Below, piece after piece: positions 26,215 through 34,838 of a DNA stretch of 64,000 nt. The position numbers were made by a program, and so were the translations under genes. The notes below the pieces were generated by a model that saw only the letters and a list, made by a program, of their open reading frames with translations, was not told the origin of the DNA and ran no database searches. The stretch's first letter is position 1, and each line of letters begins with the position of its first letter. This DNA comes from Variovorax boronicumulans (GTDB taxonomy: Bacteria; Pseudomonadota; Gammaproteobacteria; Burkholderiales; Burkholderiaceae_C): NCBI RefSeq assembly GCF_007677875.1, contig NZ_VEDO01000007.1, positions 62,001 to 126,000 of the forward strand, in the 5' to 3' direction.

Positions 26215-27819
26215 CTATTCGACACCGCTCGGGCCGTCGAGCACCTGGCGCACCTTGCGCGCAAGGTCCTGTGGCAGGAAGGGCTTGGAGATGACCGGCA
26301 ACTCGCTGCCGCCGACGTCGGTGCGTTCGATCGAGTTCTCGGCATAACCCGTCATCAACAGGCATTGCATGGCGGGCCAGTGCTGCTTGGCCTCGCGGGC
26401 CAGCATCACGCCGTTCATGCCGCCTGGCATCACGAGGTCGGTCAGCAACAGTTCGAACCGCTGTTCCTCCAGGATGGCCAGCGCCTCAGCGGCGCTGTAG
26501 CACACCCGCGCGCTGTAGCCGTACTCCTCCAGCATCAGCTGGGCGAGGTCGGCCACATCGTGGCGGTCGTCCACGATCAGCACCCGCTCCGAGCCCCGGC
26601 GCCTGGGCTGCACGGGTTGCGGCGCCTCGCGTTCAGGCACTTCGTCGGCCGCGGGAAAGTACAGGCGCACCGTGGTGCCCACGCCTTCTTCGGAATAGAT
26701 CCGCACGATGCCGCCCGACTGCCGGGCGAATCCGTAGACCATGGACAGGCCCAGCCCAGTGCCCTTGCCTTCCTCCTTGGTCGTGAAGAAGGGATCCATC
26801 ACGCGCGCCACCACGGCGGGCGACATGCCCACGCCGTTGTCGGTGAATGACACGCTGACGTAGCGACCCGGCAGCAGTTCGTCGAAGCCGGGCCGGTCGT
26901 CCGCTTCGACCTCCACGTTCTTGGTCTGGATGCTGAACTGTGGCGAAGGCCGCCCCTGCAATGCGTCGCGCGCGTTGAGGTAAATGTTCAGAAACGCGAC
27001 CTCCATCTGGGTGGGGTCGATGCGGCTGTTCCAAAGGGGCTTGCCCAGCTCCACGCGCACTGACGCACCACCCAGCGACTGCCGCGCCAGGTCCAGCGTC
27101 GATTCCACAAAGCTGTTGAGGTTCACCACGCGGCCATGCAGCTTTTGCTTGCGCGAGAAGGCCAGCAGCTGCTGCGTGAGCGTGCTGGCACGTTCCGCAG
27201 AGGCCCGGGCGCTGGCCAGGCTGCGCGCCATCTTCTCGCGCTCCGGCCGGGGCGCGGCCAGGGCGCGCTCGACGATGTCCAAGTGGCCCAGCATGACCTG
27301 CAGCAGGTTGTTGAAATCGTGCGCAATGCCGCCGGTCAGCTGGCCGAGCGCTTCCATCTTCTGTGCCTGGCGCAGGCCTTCCTCTGCGTCGCGGCGTCGG
27401 CTCACGTCCAGCTGGGACGCGAAGAAGTAGGTGAGCTCGCCGGACTCGTTGAGCACCGGAGAGATGAACAAAGCATTCCAGAAGGCCGAACCGTCCTTCT
27501 TGTAGTTGACCATCTCCACGGCGATCTCGCGGCGCTCCTCGATCGCGCGGCGCACCTGCGCGACGATGGACCGATCGGTTTCCGGCCCCTGCAGGAAGCG
27601 GCAGTTGGTCCCGATGATCTCTGCAGCCTCGTAGCCGGTCATCTCGAGGAACGCCCGGTTGGCAAAAACGATGGGATTGTCCGGCCGGTGCGGATCGGTC
27701 ACGAGCATGGGCATGCGCGTCGTCTGCACGGCAGCAAAGAAGATGTTGTGTCCTTCCTTGCTGATGTCGCCGGTCGCGGTATCGACCACCCGCACGGGTG
27801 CCGTCTTGTGGACTGCCAT
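26215..27819 (-). CDS. LOV-domain (blue-light) hybrid histidine kinase
   Basis: 534 aa. The N-terminal PAS domain (residues ~25-140) carries the complete LOV flavin-binding signature '[13 protein letters not shown]' with photoactive Cys73, plus '[10 protein letters not shown]' and '[11 protein letters not shown]', which together indicate FMN binding and adduct chemistry under blue light. It is followed by HisKA ('[12 protein letters not shown]', His167), HATPase ('DNGVGM', '[13 protein letters not shown]') and a C-terminal receiver ('[12 protein letters not shown]', '[14 protein letters not shown]'). No membrane segment. Light sensing is inferred from the motif; the partner output is not adjacent. 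Confidence 0.93.
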   Translation of the reverse strand: MAVHKTAPVRVVDTATGDISKEGHNIFFAAVQTTRMPMLVTDPHRPDNPIVFANRAFLEMTGYEAAEIIGTNCRFLQGPETDRSIVAQVRRAIEERREIAVEMVNYKKDGSAFWNALFISPVLNESGELTYFFASQLDVSRRRDAEEGLRQAQKMEALGQLTGGIAHDFNNLLQVMLGHLDIVERALAAPRPEREKMARSLASARASAERASTLTQQLLAFSRKQKLHGRVVNLNSFVESTLDLARQSLGGASVRVELGKPLWNSRIDPTQMEVAFLNIYLNARDALQGRPSPQFSIQTKNVEVEADDRPGFDELLPGRYVSVSFTDNGVGMSPAVVARVMDPFFTTKEEGKGTGLGLSMVYGFARQSGGIVRIYSEEGVGTTVRLYFPAADEVPEREAPQPVQPRRRGSERVLIVDDRHDVADLAQLMLEEYGYSARVCYSAAEALAILEEQRFELLLTDLVMPGGMNGVMLAREAKQHWPAMQCLLMTGYAENSIERTDVGGSELPVISKPFLPQDLARKVRQVLDGPSGVE

Positions 27820-27993
27820 GGGCGTTGCCGCTCCCAGAAATGTGGTTGTTTTATGCCGACAGGCAAGGCGCCGTGCGGTCGCTCAAGTCTGCGCGTGATG
27901 CGGACGCGGGCGTGTAGGACAGCGCAGGACAAAGGCGAACGCCGAAGGCCATTCCATCACCGCGCATCGCCCGACCTTGCCGTCCTGCGGCGT

Positions 27994-28776
27994 TCAGGCG
28001 GTTGCGGAGGAGGGCGCGCTGCCGCCGCGGGGGCGCCGCCGCGCCGGCCGGGCCGGCGGCGCGCCATGCGTCAGCGGGTCGTCCTGCAACACCAGCCGGG
28101 AGACCGCCCAGCCGCCCTTGTGGTGCTTGCGCAGCATCTCGCGCAGCAGCGGGCCGGCCCGGTCGCGCAAGGCGGCCAGCATCTCGCCGTGCTCCTGCAC
28201 GGCCTGGCGCCAGCGGCCGGCGTGCTGGTTGCCGGCGTAGCGGTAGCGCCGGATGCGTGCGCATTCGGCCGCGTAGATGCGCGAGAGCACGGGGTTGCGC
28301 GCGGCGTCCACCATGCACTGGTGGATGGCCTGGTTGATCTCGAAGTAGGACATCAGGTCGCCGGCCGCATGGGCCGCCACCATGCGCGCGTGCAGCGCGT
28401 CGATGGCCCGCAGCTCGGCATCGGTCACGCGCTCGCAGGCCGGCTCGGCCGCCATGGTTTCCAGGCCGATCAGCACCTCGATGGCGGCCTCGACCTCGGC
28501 CAGCGACAGTGCCGTGACCACGGCGCCGCGGTTGGGCTCCAGCGTCAGCAGCCCCTCGGCCGCGAGGATCTTGAAGGCCTCGCGCAGCGGCGTGCGCGAG
28601 ACACCCTCCAGTTGCTCCGCGATCACGCGCTCGGACAGGCGCTGGCCCGGCACCAGCGTGCCCGAGACGATCAGCGTGCGCAGCCGCGCGGCCGCCTGCT
28701 CGGTGCGCATGCCGTCGCGCCCCGCGGCCTTGCGTGGGGTGTCGGGCAATTGGTCTTGTTCTGTGTCCACATCCAT
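27994..28776 (-). CDS. GntR-family transcriptional regulator (FCD subfamily)
   Basis: 260-aa regulator: N-terminal winged helix (residues ~25-90, 'LRTLIVSGTLVPGQRLSE', 'GVSRTPLREAFKILAAEGL') and an all-helical FCD effector-binding domain (~100-225) with metal/ligand residues in 'FEINQAIHQCMVD' and 'EHGEMLAAL'; a basic Pro/Arg tail follows. ATG at 28776 is preceded by a strong GGAGG. Divergent from the tetronate-type catabolic operon, so most likely its repressor, relieved by a pathway intermediate. Palindromes in the shared gap include one over its own ribosome-binding site. Confidence 0.93.
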   Translation of the reverse strand: MDVDTEQDQLPDTPRKAAGRDGMRTEQAAARLRTLIVSGTLVPGQRLSERVIAEQLEGVSRTPLREAFKILAAEGLLTLEPNRGAVVTALSLAEVEAAIEVLIGLETMAAEPACERVTDAELRAIDALHARMVAAHAAGDLMSYFEINQAIHQCMVDAARNPVLSRIYAAECARIRRYRYAGNQHAGRWRQAVQEHGEMLAALRDRAGPLLREMLRKHHKGGWAVSRLVLQDDPLTHGAPPARPARRRPRGGSAPSSATA

Positions 28777-28778
28777 CT

Positions 28779-28794
28779 TGTACCTCCAAGTACA
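28779..28794. promoter_or_regulatory. GntR-type operator candidate over the regulator's own RBS
   Basis: TGTAC-CTCCAA-GTACA, perfect 5-bp inverted arms with a 6-nt centre. The centre overlaps the regulator's Shine-Dalgarno sequence, so binding there would give autoregulation. FCD regulators commonly use short TNGT...ACNA-type palindromes; the assignment is inference. Confidence 0.5.
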
Positions 28795-28860
28795 TGCACT
28801 TTGATGACGTAGTCGCTCAAACCTAGGGTTTACCCTGGGTTCCAAAGCGCAAAGTGCATG
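28793..28860. promoter_or_regulatory. Nested inverted repeats in the divergent GntR / catabolic promoter region
   Basis: CATGCACTTTG (28793-28803) and CAAAGTGCATG (28850-28860) are perfect 11-bp inverted copies about 46 nt apart. At their centre is a second palindrome, AACCTAGGGT-TT-ACCCTGGGTT (28820-28841, 9 of 10 pairs). The symmetrical layout suggests two outer sites and a central site for a looping or cooperative regulator. Confidence 0.5.
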
Positions 28861-28925
28861 CAAACTCGCGTCATTCTTCTTTCCGGCGCGCCCGAATTGT
28901 GTTTTTGCGCGCCAACTGCATTCAC

Positions 28926-30317
28926 ATGGACCATCTTCACCGATACGCCGGCGTCACCCAGCCCATCGAGGTGTGCGTCGTCGGCAGCGGCGGCTTCGGC
29001 CGCAGTTTCCTGGCCCAGTCGCTGCGCGTGCGCAGCGTCAGCACCCGCGTGGCCGTCGATCTCACGCCGGCCATCGCGGCCGAAGCCTTCACGGCCATCG
29101 GCGTCGCCGCCGTCCAGGTTGCGCAGTGTCACACGCCGGCCGAGGCCGCCGCGGCCTGGGCGCAGGGCCTGTGCATCGCCGCCGGCGATGTGACGACCGT
29201 GCTCGGCCTGCCGCTGCAGGTGCTGGTGGAGGCCACCGGCCACCCCGAAGCCGGTGCCCGCCATGCCCGTCTGGCCATCGAGGCCGGCCTGCACGTGGCG
29301 CTGACCTCCAAGGAGGTGGACAGCGTGGTCGGCCCCGAGCTGTCGCGCCAGGCGCGCGCCAAGGGCCGCATCGTGACGCCGGTGGACGGTGACCAGCCCT
29401 CTCTGCTGATCGGCCTGGTGACCTGGGCGCAGGCCCTGGGCTTCACGGTGCTGTCGGCCGGCAAGTCCAGCGAGTACGACTTCGTGTTCGACGCCGCCAC
29501 CGAAACCATGCACAGCAACGGCGCGTCGGTGGCCGTGCCGGGCTTCGGCGCGCACTTCGGCCTCGGCGAGGCCGCCGTGGGCGCGCGCGTGCAGGCCCGC
29601 GCCGAGATCTGCGCCGCGCTGCCGCAGCGCGCCGTGCCCGATCTGTGCGAGCTGCAGGTGGTGGCCAACAGCACCGGCCTGATGGCCGACGTGTCGCCGC
29701 TGCATGCGCCCATCGCGCGGCCGGCCGAGGTTCCCGACCTGTTCGCCAGCCGGGCCGAGGGCGGCCTGTTCGCGCGCGACGGCGCGATCGACGTGTTCCA
29801 CTGCCTGCGCCGGCCCGACGAACTCAGCTTCGCGGGCGGCGTGTTCGTGGTGATCCGCTGCGACGACGCGCCGACCTGGGAACTGCTGGCGGGCAAAGGC
29901 CATGTGCTGAGCCGCGACAAGCGCCGCGCCATGGTCTACATCCCGCGCCACCTGCTGGGCCTGGAGGCCATGACCAGCGTGCTGGATGCCGCCGTGCACG
30001 GCGTGTCCAGCGGCGCCCAGGCACCGCAGCCGCGGCTGGACCTGGTGGCACGCAGCAACAAGGCGCTGGCGGCCGGTACCGTGCTGACCATGGGCGGCCA
30101 CCACCACACCATCGATGGTCTGGCCGCCGAACTCGTGCCCGCCGCGCCGCTGGCCGCCGGCACGCCGGCGCCCTTCTACCTGGTCGGCAACCGCCGCCTG
30201 GTGCGCGACATCGCGCCCGGCCAGCTGATCTGCTTCGACGATGTCGAGATCGACCCCGCTTCCGAACTGCTCCAGCTGCGCCAGCAGATGGACGCCGCCT
30301 TCTTCCCCGCTGCCTGA
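28926..30317 (+). CDS. SAF-domain NAD(P)-dependent oxidoreductase (homoserine-dehydrogenase-like, COG4091 type)
   Basis: 463 aa. The N-terminal Rossmann domain has 'VCVVGSGGFGRSF' (residues ~16-28); the centre has 'LVEATGHPEAG' and 'VALTSKEVDSVVG' with 'VDGDQPSLLIGLV', as in homoserine-dehydrogenase relatives; the C-terminal ~90 residues form a SAF domain ('VARSNKALAAGTVLTMGG', 'LVRDIAPGQLICFDDVEI'). First gene of the catabolic operon, followed after 19 nt by tctC. Its reaction is not established; with OtnK and OtnC downstream, oxidation or reduction of a hydroxy-acid sugar or a branched polyol derivative is the best inference. Confidence 0.85.
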   Translation: MDHLHRYAGVTQPIEVCVVGSGGFGRSFLAQSLRVRSVSTRVAVDLTPAIAAEAFTAIGVAAVQVAQCHTPAEAAAAWAQGLCIAAGDVTTVLGLPLQVLVEATGHPEAGARHARLAIEAGLHVALTSKEVDSVVGPELSRQARAKGRIVTPVDGDQPSLLIGLVTWAQALGFTVLSAGKSSEYDFVFDAATETMHSNGASVAVPGFGAHFGLGEAAVGARVQARAEICAALPQRAVPDLCELQVVANSTGLMADVSPLHAPIARPAEVPDLFASRAEGGLFARDGAIDVFHCLRRPDELSFAGGVFVVIRCDDAPTWELLAGKGHVLSRDKRRAMVYIPRHLLGLEAMTSVLDAAVHGVSSGAQAPQPRLDLVARSNKALAAGTVLTMGGHHHTIDGLAAELVPAAPLAAGTPAPFYLVGNRRLVRDIAPGQLICFDDVEIDPASELLQLRQQMDAAFFPAA

Positions 30318-30336
30318 ACGATCCCAAGGAGACACC

Positions 30337-31338
30337 ATGCGCAACGCATTCCGCTCGCTTTCCATCGTCGCCGCCATCGCCGGCGCCTTCGCGGCCCAAC
30401 CGGCCCTGGCCGACTGGAAGCCGACCCGCCCGGTCGAGTTCGTCGTGACCGCCGGTCCCGGCGGCGGCACCGACCAGTTCGCCCGCGTCGTGCAGGCCAC
30501 GGTGCAGAAGCACAAGCTCATGCCCGTGCCCATCATCGTGACCAACAAGGGCGGCGGCGCCGGCTCCGAGGCCATGGTCTATCTGCAGTCTTCGCAGGGC
30601 GATGCCAACAAGCTGGTGTTCTCCACCAACCTGGCCTACCTGATGCCCATGATCACCAAGGTGGGCTACAAGATCGAGACCATGACACCGGTGGCCATCA
30701 TGGCGGCCGACGAGTTCCTGCTGTGGTCCAACGCCGATGGCCCGTACAAGGACGCCAAGGGCTTCGTCGACGCGGCCCGTGCCAAGCCCGGCAGCATCAA
30801 GATGGGTGGCGCCCAATCCAAGGACACGGACCACATCCTCACGCGCCAAATCGAGATGACCACCGGCGTGCAGATGACCTATGTGCCGTTCAAGTCCGGG
30901 GGCGAGGTCGCGGCGCAGCTGTCGGGCGGCCATGTGGATGCGAACCTCAACAACCCGTCCGAGAACGTCTCGCACTGGCGCGCCGGCAAGGTGCAGCCGC
31001 TGTGCGTGTTCACCAAGGAGCGCCTGAAGATTGCTGGCAAGGTGCATGGCGACAAGGGCTTCGCCGACGTGCCGACCTGCAAGGAATCGGGCATCGCCAT
31101 CGACACCTTCAACATGCCGCGCACGGTCTGGGCCGCCGGCGGCCTCACGCCCGAGCAGGTCAAGTACTACGAGAACGTGATGGCCCAGGTGCGCGAGAAA
31201 CCCGAATTCAAGGAATGGCTGGCGCGCGGCCTGCAGACCGAGATGTTCCTGACGGGCGCCCAGCTCAAGGACTACATCGCCGCCGACGCCGCGAAAAACA
31301 AAGCGCAGTTCGCCAAGGACGACTGGCTGATTCAGTAA
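30337..31338 (+). CDS. tctC: TctC substrate-binding protein of a complete TctCBA system
   Basis: 333 aa with Shine-Dalgarno AAGGAG and a cleavable signal peptide (residues 1-25, cleavage after 'QPALA'). Mature start 'DWKPTRPVEFVVTAGPGGGTDQFAR' pattern, with the 'GGGTDQ' ligand loop and 'YVPFKSGGEVAAQLSGG' conserved block. Unlike the other three TctC genes in the window, it has its own tctB and tctA, so it should be the dedicated periplasmic receptor for the substrate of this catabolic operon, probably a tetronate or related acid sugar (inferred from otnK/otnC). Confidence 0.92.
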   Translation: MRNAFRSLSIVAAIAGAFAAQPALADWKPTRPVEFVVTAGPGGGTDQFARVVQATVQKHKLMPVPIIVTNKGGGAGSEAMVYLQSSQGDANKLVFSTNLAYLMPMITKVGYKIETMTPVAIMAADEFLLWSNADGPYKDAKGFVDAARAKPGSIKMGGAQSKDTDHILTRQIEMTTGVQMTYVPFKSGGEVAAQLSGGHVDANLNNPSENVSHWRAGKVQPLCVFTKERLKIAGKVHGDKGFADVPTCKESGIAIDTFNMPRTVWAAGGLTPEQVKYYENVMAQVREKPEFKEWLARGLQTEMFLTGAQLKDYIAADAAKNKAQFAKDDWLIQ

Positions 31339-31342
31339 CTTC

Positions 31343-31453
31343 CCCCGTTTGGCCGGCTCACTGCGTGTAGCCGTCCGATACCCCCAGGGGCGCACCCGGA
31401 GGCCTGGCAAAGCCAGCTCCTCGGGTGCACTGGCATGGCCTACTCCGCGGCCT
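31343..31453. repeat. Dispersed intergenic repeat, copy B
   Basis: About 111 nt in the tctC-tctB gap, beginning CCCCGTTTGGCCGGCTCAC and ending CTCCGCGGCCT. It matches the reverse complement of 11389-11502 over its whole length with moderate divergence. It interrupts an operon without a terminator signature, so tctB and tctA may depend on read-through or a local promoter. Confidence 0.85.
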
Positions 31454-31512
31454 TCGGCATCGTGCAGTGCGGCGCGCCGTCGGAGCTGGTCAGACACAGT
31501 TGAAAACTTGAA

Positions 31513-32019
31513 ATGCGCAATGGCATGACAACTACGATCCGCCGCCAGGCCATGGAAGTGACCATGGCCGGGCTGCTCGCCGCCTTCGCTGCGGTCGTCA
31601 TCTACGGCAGCCTGCAGCTCGATTCGGGCTGGGGCAGCACCGGCCCGCAGGCCGGCTACTTCCCGCTGCGCCTGGGCTTGCTGCTGCTGGCCGTGAGCCT
31701 GCTGCTCGTTGCCAACGCCGTGCGCCAACCCGTGGAGGGCTCCTTCGCCAACGGCGAGCAGCTGCGCCGCGTGGCCTCGCTGTTCGGCCCCACCGTGGTG
31801 CTGGCCCTGGCGGCCCCGTTCGCGGGCTTCTACCTGGCTTCGGCCCTGTTCCTTCTGTACATGTGCCGCGTGCACGGTGGCTTCGGCTGGGGCCGCTCGC
31901 TGCTCGTGGGCTTTGGCACGGCCGTGGTGCTGTACGCCGTGTTCGAGCTCTGGTTCGGCGTGCCGCTGGCACGCGGCCCGCTCGAAGACTGGCTCGACGC
32001 CCTGCGCGCGGCCGCCTGA
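31513..32019 (+). CDS. tctB: TctB small membrane subunit
   Basis: 168 aa (or 164 from a second ATG at 31525). Four hydrophobic helices, about residues 18-35, 50-68, 85-117 and 128-148, with the conserved 'GPQAGYFPLRLG' loop after the first helix, the signature of the DUF1468/TctB family. It pairs with TctA to form the membrane part of the tripartite carboxylate transporter. It is 174 nt from tctC because of the inserted repeat and 13 nt from tctA. Confidence 0.9.
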   Translation: MRNGMTTTIRRQAMEVTMAGLLAAFAAVVIYGSLQLDSGWGSTGPQAGYFPLRLGLLLLAVSLLLVANAVRQPVEGSFANGEQLRRVASLFGPTVVLALAAPFAGFYLASALFLLYMCRVHGGFGWGRSLLVGFGTAVVLYAVFELWFGVPLARGPLEDWLDALRAAA

Positions 32020-32032
32020 CCGTTCTTCCGCC

Positions 32033-33535
32033 ATGCTGGACCAACTCAACTACCTCGCGACGGGCTTCGAGCACGCGCTGACACTGCACCACGTGCTGCT
32101 GATGGCCGGCGGCGTGCTGCTCGGCATCCTGGTCGGCGTGCTGCCCGGCCTGGGCGCGCCCAACGGCGTCACGCTGCTGCTGCCGCTGACCTTCACCATG
32201 GACCCTGTGTCCGCCATCATCCTGCTCTCGTCCATGTACTGGGGCGCGCTGTTCGGCGGATCGACCACCTCCATCCTGTTCAACATCCCGGGCGAGCCCT
32301 CGTCGGTGGCGACCACCTTCGACGGCTACCCGATGGCGCGCAACGGCAAGGCGCCCGAGGCCCTGGCCACGGCCTTTCTGTCGGCCGGCTTCGGCGCCAT
32401 GGCCGGCGTGGTGGTGGTCACGCTGATCGCCAACGCCATCGCCGACTTCGCGCTCAAGTTCGGTCCGCCCGAGTTCTTCGCGGTCTACCTGCTGACCTTC
32501 TGCAGCTACCTGGTCTCGGGCGGCTCGCCGCTCAAGACGCTGGCCTCGCTGCTGGTCGGCCTGATCCTGGCCACCGTGGGCATGGACACCGTGTCCGGCG
32601 AGATCCGCCTGACCTACGGCTCGGACACGCTGGTCAGCGGCGTGTCGTTCCTGGCGGCCGTGGTCGGCCTGTTCGGCATCGGCGAGCTGCTGGTCACGAT
32701 CGAGGAGGGCCTGAAGTTCAACGGCCTGAAGGCGCGCATGAGCTGGGGCGTGGTCTGGGATGCGGCCAAGAAGATGCCCAGCCACGCCGTCACGCTGGTG
32801 CGCTCCACCATCGTGGGCTGCTGGATGGGCATCACGCCGGGCGGGCCGACGGCGGCCTCGTTCATGTCCTACGGACTGGCCAAGCGCTTCTCCAAACGCC
32901 GCGCCCACTTCGGCAAGGGCGAGCCCGACGGCATCGTCGCGCCCGAGGCGGCCGACCACTCGGCCGGCGTCTCGGCCTTGCTGCCCATGCTCGCGCTGGG
33001 CGTGCCGGGCTCCGCGACGGCGGCCGTGATGATGGGCGGCCTCATGATCTGGGGCCTGCAGCCCGGGCCCATGCTCTTCATCGAGCGGCCCGAGTTCGTC
33101 TGGGGCCTGATCTCGTCCATGTACGTGGCCAACATCGTGGCCGTGGTGCTGGTGCTCGCGACGATCCCGCTGTTCTCGTCCATCCTGCGCGCGCCGTTCG
33201 CGGTGGTGGGGCCGCTGATCATCGTGATCTGCCTGATCGGGGCTTACACCATCAGCGGCAAGATGTCCGACGTGTACATTGCGCTGGCCTTCGGCGTGCT
33301 GGGCTATGTGTTCAAGAAGCTCGACTACCCGATCGCACCGCTGATCCTGGCCATGGTGCTGGGCGACAAGACCGAGGACGCGTTCCGCCAGAGCATGCTG
33401 CTGTCCGACGGCGCCATGGGCGTGTTCTTCGCCAACGGCCTCGTCGCCACCATCACCACGGCCGCATTGCTGCTGCTGGCGTGGGGCCTGGTGGGGCGCC
33501 TGTTCGCGAGGCGCGAACTCCCGGCCGCGGGCTGA
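32033..33535 (+). CDS. tctA: TctA large membrane subunit of tripartite tricarboxylate transporter
   Basis: 500-aa polytopic protein of usual family length with ~12 helices. Conserved TctA motifs are present: 'GVLPGLGAPNGVTLLLPLTF' near residue 39 and its internal repeat 'LLPMLALGVPGSATAAVMMG' near 322, plus 'STTSILFNIPGEPSSVATTF'. It forms the ion-coupled translocation pathway for the substrate captured by TctC. Genes downstream encode the kinase and decarboxylase that would process the imported acid. Confidence 0.95.
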   Translation: MLDQLNYLATGFEHALTLHHVLLMAGGVLLGILVGVLPGLGAPNGVTLLLPLTFTMDPVSAIILLSSMYWGALFGGSTTSILFNIPGEPSSVATTFDGYPMARNGKAPEALATAFLSAGFGAMAGVVVVTLIANAIADFALKFGPPEFFAVYLLTFCSYLVSGGSPLKTLASLLVGLILATVGMDTVSGEIRLTYGSDTLVSGVSFLAAVVGLFGIGELLVTIEEGLKFNGLKARMSWGVVWDAAKKMPSHAVTLVRSTIVGCWMGITPGGPTAASFMSYGLAKRFSKRRAHFGKGEPDGIVAPEAADHSAGVSALLPMLALGVPGSATAAVMMGGLMIWGLQPGPMLFIERPEFVWGLISSMYVANIVAVVLVLATIPLFSSILRAPFAVVGPLIIVICLIGAYTISGKMSDVYIALAFGVLGYVFKKLDYPIAPLILAMVLGDKTEDAFRQSMLLSDGAMGVFFANGLVATITTAALLLLAWGLVGRLFARRELPAAG

Positions 33536-33551
33536 ACGACAAGGACGACAC

Positions 33552-34838
33552 ATGGATAATTCGACGGAACGCCAGGGCGGCGTGCGGCTGGGCTGCATCG
33601 CCGACGATTTCACGGGGGCGACCGACCTGGCGAACAACCTGGTGCGCGCGGGCATGCGCGTGGTGCAGACCATCGGTGTGCCGACGGCGCCGCTGGATGC
33701 GCAAGCGGACGCCGTGGTCGTGGCCTTGAAGAGCCGCACCATCGCGCCGGCCGAAGCCGTGGCCCAGTCGCTGGCCGCGCTGCAGTGGCTGCAAGAGCAG
33801 GGCGCCGAGCAGATCTACTTCAAGTACTGCTCGACCTTCGACAGCACGCCCGAGGGCAACATCGGCCCCGTGACGGATGCATTGATGCAGGCGCTCGGCA
33901 CGGGCTTCACGATCGCTACGCCTGCCTTCCCGGACAATAAGCGCACGGTGTTCAAGGGCTACCTGTTCGCAGGCGATGTGCTGCTCAACGAATCGGGCAT
34001 GCAGGACCATCCGCTCACGCCGATGAAGGATCCCAACCTCGTGCGCGTGCTGCAGGCGCAGACGCAGCAGAAGGTCGGCCTGGTGGACTACCAGACGATC
34101 GCGCAGGGCGCGGACGCGATCCGCGCCCGCTTTGCCACCCTGCAGGCCGAGGGCGTGGGCATTGCCATCGTCGACGCGCTGGCCAGTGCCGACCTCGTGA
34201 CCCTGGGCGCAGCGCTCAAGGGCATGCCGCTGGTCACGGCCGGCTCGGGCGTGGCCATCGGACTGCCACAGAACTTCGGCATCGCGCCGGATTCGCAGGC
34301 CGCTGCGCTCCCGGCGGCCGAGGGCCTGCAGGCCGTGGTGTCCGGCAGCTGCTCGGTCGCGACCAACCGCCAGGTGGCGGAATTCATCGCCACGGGCCGG
34401 CCCGCGCTGGCCATCGACCCGCTGCGCATCGCAGAAGGCGCGGACGTGCGCGGCGAGGCGCTGGCCTGGGCCAAGGACAAGTTGGCCGGCGGCCCCGTGC
34501 TGGTCTATTCCACGGCCGAGCCGGCCTCGGTGCGCGCCATCCAGGGGCGCCTGGGCGTGGAGCAGGCCGGCGCGATGGTCGAGGAGACCATCGCGGGCAT
34601 CGCGCGCGGCCTGGTCGAGCTGGGCGTGCGCCAGCTGGTCGTGGCCGGTGGCGAGACCTCGGGCGCCTGCGTGCAGGCGCTGCAGATCGCGCAGATGCGC
34701 ATTGGCGCGCAGATCGACCCGGGCGTGCCCTGGTGCCACGCGCTGAGCCCGGCCGCGCCGCAGGGCCTGCACATCACGCTCAAATCGGGCAACTTCGGCA
34801 CGCCGGACTTCTTCACCAAGGCGTTCTCCACACTATGA
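33552..34838 (+). CDS. otnK: 3-oxo-tetronate kinase (DUF1537, OtnK type)
   Basis: 428-aa four-carbon acid sugar kinase. N-terminal 'IADDFTGATDLANNL' (residues ~15-29) is the substrate-binding signature of the family, followed by 'YFKYCSTFDSTPEGNIG'; the C-terminal nucleotide-binding half has 'VSGSCSVATNRQV' and 'VVAGGETSGACVQAL'. OtnK enzymes phosphorylate 3-oxo-tetronate at C4. The pairing with otnC (ATGA overlap) is the established arrangement in tetronate catabolism. The dedicated tetronate dehydrogenase (LtnD/DenD) and isomerase (OtnI) are absent here. Other DUF1537 substrates (for example isoapionate-type acids) remain possible. Confidence 0.9.
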   Translation: MDNSTERQGGVRLGCIADDFTGATDLANNLVRAGMRVVQTIGVPTAPLDAQADAVVVALKSRTIAPAEAVAQSLAALQWLQEQGAEQIYFKYCSTFDSTPEGNIGPVTDALMQALGTGFTIATPAFPDNKRTVFKGYLFAGDVLLNESGMQDHPLTPMKDPNLVRVLQAQTQQKVGLVDYQTIAQGADAIRARFATLQAEGVGIAIVDALASADLVTLGAALKGMPLVTAGSGVAIGLPQNFGIAPDSQAAALPAAEGLQAVVSGSCSVATNRQVAEFIATGRPALAIDPLRIAEGADVRGEALAWAKDKLAGGPVLVYSTAEPASVRAIQGRLGVEQAGAMVEETIAGIARGLVELGVRQLVVAGGETSGACVQALQIAQMRIGAQIDPGVPWCHALSPAAPQGLHITLKSGNFGTPDFFTKAFSTL

